Assembly (NCBI GenBank): GCA_945863875.1
Contig: CAMBBS010000009.1
Span: 2,501 to 66,500, forward strand
Length of the DNA stretch: 64,000 bases
Direction: 5' to 3'
DNA from: Desulfopila aestuarii DSM 18488
GTDB taxonomy: Bacteria > Desulfobacterota > Desulfobulbia > Desulfobulbales > Desulfocapsaceae
The notes under the pieces: generated by a model
The model's input: the letters and a program-made list of their open reading frames with translations, nothing else
Told to the model about the DNA's origin: nothing
Databases searched by the model: none
In this document: one piece after another, positions 53,810 through 62,871 of the stretch
How the letters are laid out: the number at the start of each line of letters is the position of its first letter
Position numbering within the stretch: position 1 is the first letter of the stretch
Program-made: the position numbers and the translations under genes

Positions 53810-54555
53810 CTCTCCTCACCGAGGTAGGCCGCCCGGACTTTTGTGTTGCGGCGTATCTCGTCAGGCGTACCGGTGGCCATATTTTCCCCGTACACCAGGA
53901 CCGTCACCCGATCGGCCAGGGAGAAAACCACATCCATATCGTGTTCGATGAGGAGAATGGTCAGTGTGCCTTTGAGCCGGCGGATGAGTTTGCTCAGTTC
54001 CGCAGTGCCTCCGGGGCCCATGCCGGCCATGGGTTCATCGAGAATCAAGAGCTCCGGGTTGCCGACCATGGCCATACCCACTTCCAGCTGTCGTTTTTCG
54101 CCGTGGGAGAGATGCGATGCCGGTAGCTCGGCTCGGGGAAGAAGGTCAACCCGGGCCAGGGCCTTGGCCAGCTCTCTTAACACCGGCGGCGACCTTCGAA
54201 AGTGTTGCAGGAATCTGAAATTGTGGCCGGAGTGGGCGCAGATGGCCAGGCTCATGTTCTCGGCGACGGTCAGGTTTTCGAAAATATGGGTGATCTGGAA
54301 GGATCTGCCGATACCCAGTCGGGCGCGCTGATAGGCTTTTTTCCGGCTAATGTTTACGCCGTTAAAGAGGATCGTCCCCGAATCGGGCAGCATGTCGCCG
54401 CTCAGCTGGTTGACAACCGTCGTCTTGCCGGCGCCATTGGGGCCGATGAGGGCGTGGATATCATTTCTGCGTACCGTGAAGGAGAGATCATTAGTCGCCT
54501 GGACGGCGCCAAACGACTTGCAGAGCGTTGTCACGGTCAGTATTGCGTCAGTCAT
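53806..54555 (-). CDS. livG: LivG, ATPase of branched-chain amino acid-type ABC transporter
   Basis: 249 aa ATPase. It has Walker A LIGPNGAGKTTVVNQLSG at 37-54, signature LSHGEKRQLEVGMAM near 148 and Walker B LLILDEPMAGMGPGG near 169. ATG 54555 follows GGAGGAAACAGCAGAG and starts the conserved domain. A longer open frame upstream overlaps livM in another frame and is rejected. It overlaps livM by eight bases. Confidence 0.94.
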   Translation of the reverse strand: MTDAILTVTTLCKSFGAVQATNDLSFTVRRNDIHALIGPNGAGKTTVVNQLSGDMLPDSGTILFNGVNISRKKAYQRARLGIGRSFQITHIFENLTVAENMSLAICAHSGHNFRFLQHFRRSPPVLRELAKALARVDLLPRAELPASHLSHGEKRQLEVGMAMVGNPELLILDEPMAGMGPGGTAELSKLIRRLKGTLTILLIEHDMDVVFSLADRVTVLVYGENMATGTPDEIRRNTKVRAAYLGEES

Positions 54556-55540
54556 CTCTGCTGTTTCCTCCGGCGAGCAGACCGAAAAGGCCGCGTTTGG
54601 CAAAAACAACCGCCAGGATGAGCACCGGGCCCATGTAGACCATCCAGTGTTCCGTGTACATGGCCAGCCCCTCCTCGAGCAGAAGAAAGGCGGCGGCGCC
54701 AAGTACCGGGCCAAAGAGTGTTCCGAGGCCGCCGAGGAGGACCATGACCATCAGCTCACCGGAAAGTGTCCAGTGCATCAGGCCGGGGCTGACATATTCC
54801 GTTTGATTGGCCAGGAGGGCGCCGGCCAGTCCCGCGCCGCCCCCGGCGATGACAAAGGTGACCAGCTTGTAGCTGGTGGACCGGATGCCCAGGCCCTTGA
54901 GCCTGCGGTCATTGTTGCCGGCCCCCCGGATGATGAGGCCAAAGCGCGAGGTGACCAGCCGGCAGGTAAAGAGGAGAAAGAGGCCAAGGGCGGTTAGACA
55001 CAGATAGTAGAAGTGTCGATCATCGCTGAGGTCAATTCCTGGAAAACTATTTCTTGCATACAGAGACAGCCCATCGTCACCGCCATATTTTTCCAGCGAG
55101 ATAAAAAAGTAGTAGAGCATCTGGGCAAAGGCCAGGGTGATCATGATGAAATGCATCCCTGTGGTGCGCAGGCACAGCGCCCCGATGATCAGCGCGGCAA
55201 AGGCGGCGACAAGGATGGCCAGCGGCAGGACAAACAGGCCGTTTTCACTGCCGGATAAAAGAAAAGGGGCGGACAGAAAGGGAGTCGCCTCATAGCTATG
55301 AAACTGAGAAATGCCCACCACATAGGCGCCGATGCCGACAAAAGCGGCATGGCCGAGACTGATCATGCCGCTGTAGCCGAGGAGCAGGTCGAGGCTTACC
55401 GCGGCGAGGGCGTAGATGAGAATTCTGCTGCCCAGCGAGAGCAGGTACGGCTGGCCGGTGAGCTTGGCGACGAGCGGCAGGAAAAAAAGCAGGAGTGCCC
55501 CACCGCCGATTACTATGGTTTTTCGTGAGAGGAGAGACAT
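54548..55540 (-). CDS. livM: LivM, permease of branched-chain amino acid-type ABC transporter
   Basis: 330 aa with eight to ten membrane helices. Family motifs are GYSGMISLGHAAFVGIGAYV near 55 and IIRGAGNNDRRLKGLGIRST near 205, with GLAGALLANQTEYVSP near 235. It pairs with LivH to form the channel. Its start overlaps the livH stop by one base. Confidence 0.94.
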   Translation of the reverse strand: MSLLSRKTIVIGGGALLLFFLPLVAKLTGQPYLLSLGSRILIYALAAVSLDLLLGYSGMISLGHAAFVGIGAYVVGISQFHSYEATPFLSAPFLLSGSENGLFVLPLAILVAAFAALIIGALCLRTTGMHFIMITLAFAQMLYYFFISLEKYGGDDGLSLYARNSFPGIDLSDDRHFYYLCLTALGLFLLFTCRLVTSRFGLIIRGAGNNDRRLKGLGIRSTSYKLVTFVIAGGGAGLAGALLANQTEYVSPGLMHWTLSGELMVMVLLGGLGTLFGPVLGAAAFLLLEEGLAMYTEHWMVYMGPVLILAVVFAKRGLFGLLAGGNSRDD

Positions 55541-56454
55541 CAGGCATGCGCCGGAAAGAGGCCGCGGGGTTTCCAGACGAGAATGGCGGCCATGAGAATA
55601 TAGATTGCCATCGAGGCAAGAGACGCGGCAAGGCTGTCTGCGGCCGATGATTCGAGGACAAGCCGGAGCAGGACGGGCAGAAAGGCCCGGCCAAGGGTGT
55701 CAACCAGGCCGACCAGCAGGGCGCCGGCCACCGCTCCCCTGATTGAGCCAATGCCGCCGATAACGATAACGACAAAGGTCAGGATAAGGATGCTCTCGCC
55801 CATCCCCGACTGGACGGCGAGGACAGGGCCGGCCATCACCCCGGCAAGACCGGCTAAAAGTGCGCCAAGGCTGAAGACCAGCGTATACAGTAGGTTGATG
55901 TTGACCCCCAGTGCGCCGATCATGTCTCTGTTGGAGGCGCCGGCCCTGATTTTCATTCCCGCCCTGGTTTTGGCAAAAAGCAGCCACAGGGCCAGGGCGA
56001 CGAAAAGGCCGACGCCGATCACCGCCAGGCGATAGACGGGGTAGGGCAGGCCGGGCAGGATTTCGATGCTTTGGGCCAACGGGCCGGGCACATCCATAAA
56101 CAGCGGCTGCCGCCCCCAGATCATCAGCGTCAATTCATTGAAAAACATGATCAGGCCGAAGGTGGCCAGCACCTGATCGAGGTGTTCTCTCTTGTACAGG
56201 TGGCGGAGGATGACTATTTCGACAACCGCCCCAACCAGTGCCGCGGCACCCAGGGCTGCCGGAATAGCCAGCAGGAACGAGCCGGTCTTCGCCGCGACCG
56301 TCGCGCCGACATAGGCCCCGATCATGTAAAAGGAACCATGAGCGAGGTTAATGACCTGCATGATACCGAAGACCAGGGTCAGACCGGCGGACATCAAAAA
56401 AAGAGTGATGCCGAGCTGCAGACCGTTGAGTAACTGTTCAATAACGAGAAGCAT
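55540..56454 (-). CDS. livH: LivH, permease of branched-chain amino acid-type ABC transporter
   Basis: 304 aa with about eight helices. It has the family start LLNGLQLGITLFLMSAGLTL, then VINLAHGSFYMIGAYVGATV near 34 and GAVVEIVILRHLYKREHLDQ near 76. The C-terminal IGGIGSIRGAVAGALLVGLV is the LivH signature. It follows livK after a hairpin terminator. Confidence 0.94.
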   Translation of the reverse strand: MLLVIEQLLNGLQLGITLFLMSAGLTLVFGIMQVINLAHGSFYMIGAYVGATVAAKTGSFLLAIPAALGAAALVGAVVEIVILRHLYKREHLDQVLATFGLIMFFNELTLMIWGRQPLFMDVPGPLAQSIEILPGLPYPVYRLAVIGVGLFVALALWLLFAKTRAGMKIRAGASNRDMIGALGVNINLLYTLVFSLGALLAGLAGVMAGPVLAVQSGMGESILILTFVVIVIGGIGSIRGAVAGALLVGLVDTLGRAFLPVLLRLVLESSAADSLAASLASMAIYILMAAILVWKPRGLFPAHA

Positions 56455-56463
56455 AATAAAAAA

Positions 56464-56481
56464 GGGTCCCTCGCGGGACCC
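56464..56481 (-). terminator. hairpin between livK and livH, attenuator-like terminator
   Basis: GGGTCCC and GGGACCC pair around TCGC. On the minus strand the stem is followed by six T and then the livH start. It would allow the binding protein gene to be transcribed more than the downstream membrane genes, a common arrangement in ABC transporters. Confidence 0.7.
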
Positions 56482-56490
56482 GGAAAAGAA

Positions 56491-57651
56491 CTACATCTTA
56501 CAGTCCTGCGCGTAGGCGTCGACGTGGTTGGTGAAGACTTTCTTGATGGTTTTGTTGGTGAAGCCGTCTGCCGTCTGGATGACTTCGCGGATATAAATAT
56601 CCTGCACCGGGTGCTGGTTGTTGCCAAAGGAAAAATTACCGCGGACCGAGGCAAAGTCGGCTTTTTTCAGGGCAGCCCGCACAGCGGCCAGATCATCCGT
56701 GCCCCCGGTGGCCTTTAAGGCTGAAGCTATTAACCGGGCCGTGTCATAGCCCTGACTGGCATAGAGGGTCGGTGTTCTGCCATAGGCTTTCTTATAGGCG
56801 GCGACAAACTGCTGATTGGCCGGGTTGTCGAGGTCGTGGGTCCATTGGGAACCATTTTTCACGCCGAGGGCGGCGGCACCGACTGCGCCGAGCAGCCGTT
56901 CATCAAAGGAAAAAGCCGGGCCGTAGATCGGAATGGTCTGGTTCAGACCGGCCTGGGCATATTGTTTGACAAAATTAATGCCCATACCGCCGGGGAGAAA
57001 GAAGAAGACCGCTTCCGGCGCAGCGGCGCGCAGGGCGGCCAGTTCCGCGGCATAATCCGATTGGTCGAGTTTGGTGTAGACTTCACCGGCGATGGTGCCT
57101 TTGTAGTAGCGTTTAAAGCCGGCCAGGTGATCTTTTCCGGCCGGATAGTTCGGCGCGATCAGGTAGACACTCTTGTGGCCTGCTTCGGTGACGTACTGGC
57201 CAACCACTTCGTCAAGGCTGTCATTTTGATAGGAGACACTGAAATAATTTGCGTTGCATCCGTCTCCGGCCAGCTTCGACGGTGCAGCATTGGCACTGAG
57301 GTAGAGCACGTCATCCTGCACAACCTTTGGCACCACCGCCATGGCCACGTTGGAGAAAACAATGCCGGTCATGATCTTGATATTGTCTTTTTTTATGAAC
57401 CGTTCGGCAATCTGCTTGCCTTTTTCCGGCTTGGCCCCGTCGTCTTCCACCAGGAGCTCAACGGGTACCCCGCCCAATTTGCCGGCTTCCTGATCAATGG
57501 CCAGTTTGAAGCCATCCCGGATCTCTTCGCCAAGATACCCGGCCTTGGTGGATAACGTGGTAATCATGCCGATTTTTACCGGTTCTGCTGCAGAACAGAG
57601 TGTCGACAGCATGATGCCCACACCACAAAGCCCCATCGCAAGTTTTTTCAT
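56491..57651 (-). CDS. livK: periplasmic binding protein of branched-chain amino acid-type ABC transporter
   Basis: 386 aa. A signal peptide at 1-22 (MKKLAMGLCGVGIMLSTLCS) ends before AAEPVKIGMITTLS. The receptor domain is type I (Leu/Ile/Val-type) with GYLGEEIRDGFKLAIDQEAG and YDTARLIASALKATGG. Subtype sequences such as these can bind aromatic acids or other solutes, so the ligand is open. The single terminator after it points to higher expression than the rest of the operon. Confidence 0.88.
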   Translation of the reverse strand: MKKLAMGLCGVGIMLSTLCSAAEPVKIGMITTLSTKAGYLGEEIRDGFKLAIDQEAGKLGGVPVELLVEDDGAKPEKGKQIAERFIKKDNIKIMTGIVFSNVAMAVVPKVVQDDVLYLSANAAPSKLAGDGCNANYFSVSYQNDSLDEVVGQYVTEAGHKSVYLIAPNYPAGKDHLAGFKRYYKGTIAGEVYTKLDQSDYAAELAALRAAAPEAVFFFLPGGMGINFVKQYAQAGLNQTIPIYGPAFSFDERLLGAVGAAALGVKNGSQWTHDLDNPANQQFVAAYKKAYGRTPTLYASQGYDTARLIASALKATGGTDDLAAVRAALKKADFASVRGNFSFGNNQHPVQDIYIREVIQTADGFTNKTIKKVFTNHVDAYAQDCKM

Positions 57652-57909
57652 AGTCGCTCCCCTCGTCGCTTATTGTGGAAAGTTAAAAATATGGCTGGTA
57701 CAGCTGAAAAATTTAAATACAAGATCGTGTCACCGGCGGTATTTTATCCAGCCGAGAAGACTACAAAGAAACGAGTGCAGAATGCAAGGAAAAATGTTGC
57801 GTGTATATTTGCTGCTGTGGGGCGGCGAGCGGTTTTATCTTAATCGTTGGCCGCTCAAAGGAGAGACTTGCCGTATACGTTATCCTTTGAGCCGGTGGCC
57901 GTTATATGC

Positions 57910-60114
57910 TTATTTTTTCTGGGTATAGCTGCTGGGTATTTTCTTTTTGCTTCTCTTTTTCGCCAGGGCCAGGCGGCCTGCTGCTGCTCGTTTTTCCGCT
58001 TTCGCTATCAGTTGCTGGTGGATGCAGAGAGCATTTTTTTCGTTGTCCGCATGGCGCTGGACATAGGAACCATCGCTCTGCATTTCCCATACGTTCCTGC
58101 TATTCGTCAGTTGCAGGTCAAGTAATTCCCTCAGGAGAGCCTGGTGCTGCGGGCTGGTAATGGGGGTACACACTTCAACTCGGCTCTCGAGGTTGCGTTT
58201 CATGAGGTCGGCGGAGCCGATGTAATACTCTTCGTCGCCGTTGTTTTTAAAATAAAAGATTCGGGTATGTTCGAGAAATCTGCCGACCAGGGAAATTATC
58301 CTGATATTGTCCGATAACCCTTTGATGGAGGGCCGCAGGCGACAGGAATCCCGGACAATCAGATCCGCATGGACTCCGGCCTGGGAGGCGCGGTACAAAG
58401 CCTCGACGATGTCTTGGTCGACCAGGGCATTTGTTTTGAACTGAATGAGGCCATTTTTCCCTTGTTTCTGGTGGCCTATTTCTCGGTCTATTTTGTTGAG
58501 CAGGGCTTTTTTTAGCAGTTTGGGGGACGGCAGCAGCTTGGTATAATGCCGCATCGGCGTATACCCGCTGGTCAGATAATTAAAGAGCTCGGTCAGATCG
58601 GCGCCAATTAGCGGATCACAGGTGATGAGACCCAGGTCGACATAGCTTCTGGCTGTGCCGGCGTGATAATTTCCCGTGCCTATGTGGGCATATCGGCGCA
58701 GGCCATCGTAATCTTTTCGGATGACAAAAATAAGTTTTGAGTGGGTTTTCAGGCCGATGACGCCATAGGTGACATGGATGCCGGCCTCTTCGAGAAAGCC
58801 GGCCCATCTGATATTCGCCGATTCGTCAAAGCGGGCCATAAGCTCGACCACTACCGCGACCTGCTTGCCATTCTGCGCCGCATCTATCAGGTATTGGATA
58901 ATGCGGGAATCCTTGGCCGTCCGGTAAAGGGTCATCTTGATGGCCATGACCTTTGGGTCCTGACTTGCTTCCCGCAAAAATCGCTCGACGGAGGTATCGA
59001 AAGATTCGTAAGGGTGTTGCAGGAAGACATCGCCATGCTCCCGGATGGTATGGAAAATATTAGGGTCGTCACCAAGAAGCTCGGGGTTATCGACCGGATG
59101 ATGCTGGGGAAAGTGTAAATCCGGTCGATCGATAGCGGCAATCTGGAACAGGTCTCGCAGGCCCAGGATGCCATCCACTTCATAAACATCGTTGGTTTCA
59201 TCGACTTGCAGCTCTGCGGCGAGTTTGCCTTTGTGCTGGTCGAGGATACCGCTGCCCACTTCCAGCCGGACGATTTCGGCAAATTTTCTGTCGCGTAAGG
59301 CCGATTCGATGACCACGAGCAGGTCGTTGGCCTGTTCTTCGTGTCTTTCCGTAATGGCGTTGCGAGTCACCCGGAACGTCTCGCAGGATTCAACTTCCAT
59401 GCCGGGCAGAAGGAGTTCCAGGTTGTTGCCGACCAGATCTTCAAGAAGAATATAGACATGATCCTTGCCGACTTTAATAAATCGCGGCAGATCGGTACTG
59501 GTCGGAATCTTGATGCGATTGAGGTAGCTGTGATCGCTGCCGGGGAAGCGCACACTGGCCAGCAGGTTGATGGATAAATTGGAAATGAAAGGAAAGGGGT
59601 GGGCGGGATCCATGCCCTGGGGCGTGAGCAGCGGATAAATTTCATTGCGGAAATAATGGTCTATGGCTTCTTTGTCCTCCGCGGTGAGGTCCTTGTATTT
59701 TTTAATTTTAATACCTTTTCGAGCCAGCAATTTCTGGAGGTCATCTTCAAGAAGCAACTGCTGGTCGAGTATTTCACGAACAACGATATGGCAGAGATCG
59801 ATCTGTTCCTGAGGCAGACGGCCATCGATGGATGGGGTCCGGACACCGGCCCCGACCATCTGTTTCAGACCGCCGATCCGTTTCATGAAAAATTCATCGA
59901 GATTTGAACCAACCACGGCCAGGAAAAAGACCCTTTCCAAAAGAGGGTTGCGCGGATCCTGACCTTCATGCAATACCCGTTTGTTGAACTCCAGCCAGCT
60001 CAATTCCCTGTTCAAATACCACTCGGACGACTGCAGGTTAAAGGTCGGCTGTTTGTCCCGAGGCTCGGCGCTTGGTTCCGCTGTTTTATTATTTTCTGGA
60101 GTCTGTGTAGTCAT
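57910..60114 (-). CDS. ppk1: polyphosphate kinase 1
   Basis: 734 aa enzyme that polymerises ATP gamma-phosphate into polyphosphate through a phosphohistidine. The catalytic His is in the THSKLIFVIRK segment near residue 455, followed by YAHIGTGNYHAGTARSYVDL. Other motifs are YLNRELSWLEFNKRVLHEGQ near 33, MTLYRTAKDSRIIQYLIDAA near 395 and DSCRLRPSIKGLSDNIRIIS near 587. The C-terminus is lysine-rich. It stands with its start facing the CHAD gene 336 bases away, so the two probably share an intergenic control region. Confidence 0.96.
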   Translation of the reverse strand: MTTQTPENNKTAEPSAEPRDKQPTFNLQSSEWYLNRELSWLEFNKRVLHEGQDPRNPLLERVFFLAVVGSNLDEFFMKRIGGLKQMVGAGVRTPSIDGRLPQEQIDLCHIVVREILDQQLLLEDDLQKLLARKGIKIKKYKDLTAEDKEAIDHYFRNEIYPLLTPQGMDPAHPFPFISNLSINLLASVRFPGSDHSYLNRIKIPTSTDLPRFIKVGKDHVYILLEDLVGNNLELLLPGMEVESCETFRVTRNAITERHEEQANDLLVVIESALRDRKFAEIVRLEVGSGILDQHKGKLAAELQVDETNDVYEVDGILGLRDLFQIAAIDRPDLHFPQHHPVDNPELLGDDPNIFHTIREHGDVFLQHPYESFDTSVERFLREASQDPKVMAIKMTLYRTAKDSRIIQYLIDAAQNGKQVAVVVELMARFDESANIRWAGFLEEAGIHVTYGVIGLKTHSKLIFVIRKDYDGLRRYAHIGTGNYHAGTARSYVDLGLITCDPLIGADLTELFNYLTSGYTPMRHYTKLLPSPKLLKKALLNKIDREIGHQKQGKNGLIQFKTNALVDQDIVEALYRASQAGVHADLIVRDSCRLRPSIKGLSDNIRIISLVGRFLEHTRIFYFKNNGDEEYYIGSADLMKRNLESRVEVCTPITSPQHQALLRELLDLQLTNSRNVWEMQSDGSYVQRHADNEKNALCIHQQLIAKAEKRAAAGRLALAKKRSKKKIPSSYTQKK

Positions 60115-60450
60115 CGTCTATGGTTAATTTTGTCTAGGTTGTTGATGAAGGTATATTCTCCTCGGGTCCGGGCAGGTTCCTCGAAGAGAACATTATAAAA
60201 AATCCCCCTTATCAAGTATAACTATCGTAGCAGATCTTTTATGGAAAAGAAACAAGAGCCGCTTCGATGCTGCTCCTGCGAGTATACCGGTGTGGAAGAT
60301 AAATGTATTGTTAAGATTATGTTTTGTTTATGTGTTAAATTGCCATGAGGATAATCTTGTGCTACGTTGACACTTAAAAGTATCTTACTTTGCCTGGATC
60401 CAAAGGATACCGAAGGTATGCAACGAAATAAAAAAGAGAGTTGAACGGCC
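60115..60450. other. divergent intergenic region ppk1 / CHAD operon
   Basis: 336 bases between two divergent starts. It is AT-rich near 60290-60360. TTGACA at 60367-60372 is a perfect -35 box on the plus strand but no good -10 lies 16-18 bases on. No Pho box was recognised. It holds no gene. Confidence 0.4.
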
Positions 60451-62001
60451 ATGGACCCCTTTGTCTTTATTTTTCCCGAAGCAGCAAGCCATAAAAATTT
60501 CTTGAAAAAATTACCACATATTCGCGAGTATACGATCTCGTTAGCGAGGGGGGAAAAGTTGCCGGCCGTTCTCCTTGACACCTTTGATTTCGAGCTGCTG
60601 GAATCGGCGAAAATGCTCTTTCAGCTGGAAGAAAAGTTGCTCTGTTTTGATGTACGGGCAGGACGTATGGTTGAGCAGCTTGCGCCAAAAAAGTGGTCCT
60701 TTGCAGCTGACCTGCCCGAGGGGCCGGTGACGTCTCAGTTGACAGGGGGCTCGAACCTTCGGGCATTTCTGCCGGTCGCTGAAATAGAAATCTGCCTTCT
60801 GCATGGCCTTCTGCTTGACGATGAAGAAAAAACCCGTGCCCGATTGTCCACGCTGAGCATGCAGCGTGGTCAAAAAGCAGTAGGGGTGGGAAGTACCGTC
60901 TACCTCCGCGGCTACGGGCAGGCGCATACAGATCTCTGCCGCTGGCTGGAGAAACTGGGCGCGATTGCCTGTCCGGATGTCGGGCAGGTGTTTTCCTTGT
61001 TAGATATTAAGCGGGAGCTATACACGGCAAAACCGATTGTTCAGATTCATCCCGATGCCCCTGCCCGGGAAAGTGCCGTAATGATAATCAATGCCTTCAT
61101 GCAGACCGCGCGCCGTAACGAAAACGGTGTTGCTGCTGATTATGATACGGAGTTTCTCCACGACTACAGGGTCAGTTTGCGTAAGGTCAGGTCGGTATTG
61201 AGTCTTTTCAAAGGCGTGTTCGAGGTTTCGGCGACGGCTTGCCTGAAGGAGGATTTTGCCTCTCTTATGCAAAAAACCAACACCTTGCGCGATCTGGACG
61301 TCTATCTGCTCAACAAGGAACAGTATTTCAGCCTGGTCCCGGCAGAGACCCACGAAGGTCTGCATATCCTGTTTATGCATTTAGCCGGGGAACGAAAAAA
61401 AGAACACAAGAGCGTCAGTAAATTCATTCGGAGCAAAGTGTATCTTGAAGACATTGGCAGACTTGAAAAGCTCTTTGCCGATGGTTTGGCCCTTGCCGCC
61501 GGTCCAAAAGGGCAGGAGAAATCCTTGATATTTGCCTCGGGGCTTATTCTGAAACGCTACGCCAAGGTTTGCAAAATTGCCCGGAGCATAGACGAAAAAA
61601 CACCAGATGAAGTCGTTCATCAACTGCGGATAAATTGCAAGAAACTTCGCTATTTGATGGAATTTTTTGCGCCGCTTTTTCCCAAAGATGATTTGAAAGC
61701 GCTGGTCAAGGCGCTGAAATCCCTGCAGGACAATCTGGGGAATTTCAATGATTATTCGGTCCAGCAGATATTTCTCAGGCAGATATTGCGTGAGAAGATG
61801 AGTGGTTTCCGAGGGTCGGAATTAAAGGTTGCTGAAAGTGTCGGGGCGCTTACCGCGATGCTCAACAGGCTGCAAAACAACGAGCGGGGCCAGGTGATGG
61901 AAAACTTCATCCTCTTTGACAGCCCAGAAACCCGTACAATTTTCACAAAACTTTTTCATACCGAGGCAAGTGTTCATGAAAATAATAGCCTGTTACAGTA
62001 A
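60451..62001 (+). CDS. CYTH-like/CHAD-domain protein (polyphosphate-binding type)
   Basis: 516 aa. The first 200 residues include a CYTH-like segment (RAFLPVAEIEICLLHGLLLD and VYLRGYGQAHTDLCRWLEKL near 150). The rest is a CHAD domain made of two helical halves: HDYRVSLRKVRSVLSLFKGVF near 233 with NTLRDLDVYLL, and VVHQLRINCKKLRYLMEFFA near 387 with LKSLQDNLGNFND. CHAD domains bind polyphosphate and localise to polyphosphate granules in known bacteria and plants. The adjacent divergent ppk1 agrees. The ATG lacks a clear ribosome site (GAGAGTTGAACGGCC precedes). Its 3' end overlaps the ParA gene by 26 bases. Confidence 0.9.
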   Translation: MDPFVFIFPEAASHKNFLKKLPHIREYTISLARGEKLPAVLLDTFDFELLESAKMLFQLEEKLLCFDVRAGRMVEQLAPKKWSFAADLPEGPVTSQLTGGSNLRAFLPVAEIEICLLHGLLLDDEEKTRARLSTLSMQRGQKAVGVGSTVYLRGYGQAHTDLCRWLEKLGAIACPDVGQVFSLLDIKRELYTAKPIVQIHPDAPARESAVMIINAFMQTARRNENGVAADYDTEFLHDYRVSLRKVRSVLSLFKGVFEVSATACLKEDFASLMQKTNTLRDLDVYLLNKEQYFSLVPAETHEGLHILFMHLAGERKKEHKSVSKFIRSKVYLEDIGRLEKLFADGLALAAGPKGQEKSLIFASGLILKRYAKVCKIARSIDEKTPDEVVHQLRINCKKLRYLMEFFAPLFPKDDLKALVKALKSLQDNLGNFNDYSVQQIFLRQILREKMSGFRGSELKVAESVGALTAMLNRLQNNERGQVMENFILFDSPETRTIFTKLFHTEASVHENNSLLQ

Positions 62002-62728
62002 TAAAGGCGGCGTCGGCAAAACGGCGACTTCCGTGAATCTGGCCTATGCCAGTGCCATGGCAGGAAGATCGACCCTCTTGTGTGATCTTGACCCGCAGGG
62101 TGCGTCGGGCTTTTATTTTCGGGTGAAACCTTCGAAGAAACTGCGGAACAAGGCTTTTTTTAAGGACGTGCAGGGATTTTTAGATGCTATCAGGGCCAGT
62201 GATTTTGACAATCTTGATCTGTTGCCGGCCAATCTGACCTACCGCGACTTTGATATCTTTCTCTCAAGGATGAAAAACAGTCGGTCCCGCTTGAAAAAGG
62301 CCCTGATGGAGCTTGATAGTGATTACGACGTCATTATTCTCGACTGTCCGCCGAACATCTCGCTTCTTTCTGAAAATGTCTTTAAAACCGCCGACAAAAT
62401 TGTCGTTCCGGTCATTCCGACCACTTTGTCCGTGCGCACATTTGAGCAGCTCAATGATTTTTTCAAGGAGAACGAATATCAGCGCAAAAAATTACTGCCG
62501 TTTTTTTCCATGGTGCAAAAGAGTAAAAAACTGCATAAGGATACCATGCTCACATTACGAAAAAATTATAAAAGCCTCCTGAAAAATTATATCCCTTTTT
62601 CCTCTGAAATAGAGAAGATGGGTGTCTATAGGGCACCGGTAATGACATTTGCCGGCAAAAATTCCGCGGCGGACGCATACAGTAAAATATGGCATGAGAT
62701 CGAGGCACAGGTGAAAATCGGCAAATAA
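61976..62728 (+). CDS. ParA/MinD-type ATPase, soloist
   Basis: 250 aa. The deviant Walker A is YSNKGGVGKTATSVNLAYA near 8-26, with CDLDPQGASGFYF near 38 and IILDCPPNISLLS near 119. No N-terminal HTH is present, so this is the short type. There is no ParB, centromere-like repeat or replication gene near it, so chromosome or plasmid segregation is unlikely. ParA-type soloists position other cargo such as carboxysomes, chemotaxis clusters and storage granules. ATG 61976 follows CGAGGCAAG and overlaps the CHAD gene, so the two are translationally coupled and the cargo may be polyphosphate. Confidence 0.9.
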   Translation: MKIIACYSNKGGVGKTATSVNLAYASAMAGRSTLLCDLDPQGASGFYFRVKPSKKLRNKAFFKDVQGFLDAIRASDFDNLDLLPANLTYRDFDIFLSRMKNSRSRLKKALMELDSDYDVIILDCPPNISLLSENVFKTADKIVVPVIPTTLSVRTFEQLNDFFKENEYQRKKLLPFFSMVQKSKKLHKDTMLTLRKNYKSLLKNYIPFSSEIEKMGVYRAPVMTFAGKNSAADAYSKIWHEIEAQVKIGK

Positions 62729-62772
62729 GCCGAGTGGGTTTTCGGTTTTCCACTTGCTTCAGGAGGCCTGGC

Positions 62773-62859
62773 ATGGCTAAGAAAAAAAAGAAAAAGAAAT
62801 GTTGTGGAAAGTATAAAAAGAAGGAGGGGAAACGTTGTGCTAACTGCCCCAAGGCATAG
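62773..62859 (+). CDS. 28-residue lysine/cysteine-rich micro-protein
   Basis: ATG 62773 follows AGGAGG seven bases upstream, one of the best ribosome sites in the window, 44 bases after the ParA stop. The product begins MAKKKKKKKCCGKYKKK and ends RCANCPKA: thirteen or so basic residues and four cysteines (positions 10, 11, 22 and 25) in 28 residues. It is strongly basic and could bind polyphosphate or nucleic acid; the cysteines could bind zinc. Small KKKK-CC type proteins occur as unnamed hypotheticals in related bacteria as far as I recall. The function is unknown; an operon role in polyphosphate is an inference. Confidence 0.65.
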   Translation: MAKKKKKKKCCGKYKKKEGKRCANCPKA

Positions 62860-62871
62860 CGGCTATTATCG

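Noticed and set aside
54556-54714. N-terminal extension of LivG by 53 residues
   Set aside because: It lies wholly inside livM on the same strand in another frame, and a strong ribosome site precedes ATG 54555.
61976-62728. ParA as part of a plasmid or chromosome partition locus
   Set aside because: No ParB, parS-like repeats, DnaA or replication genes adjoin it, and it overlaps a CHAD gene instead.
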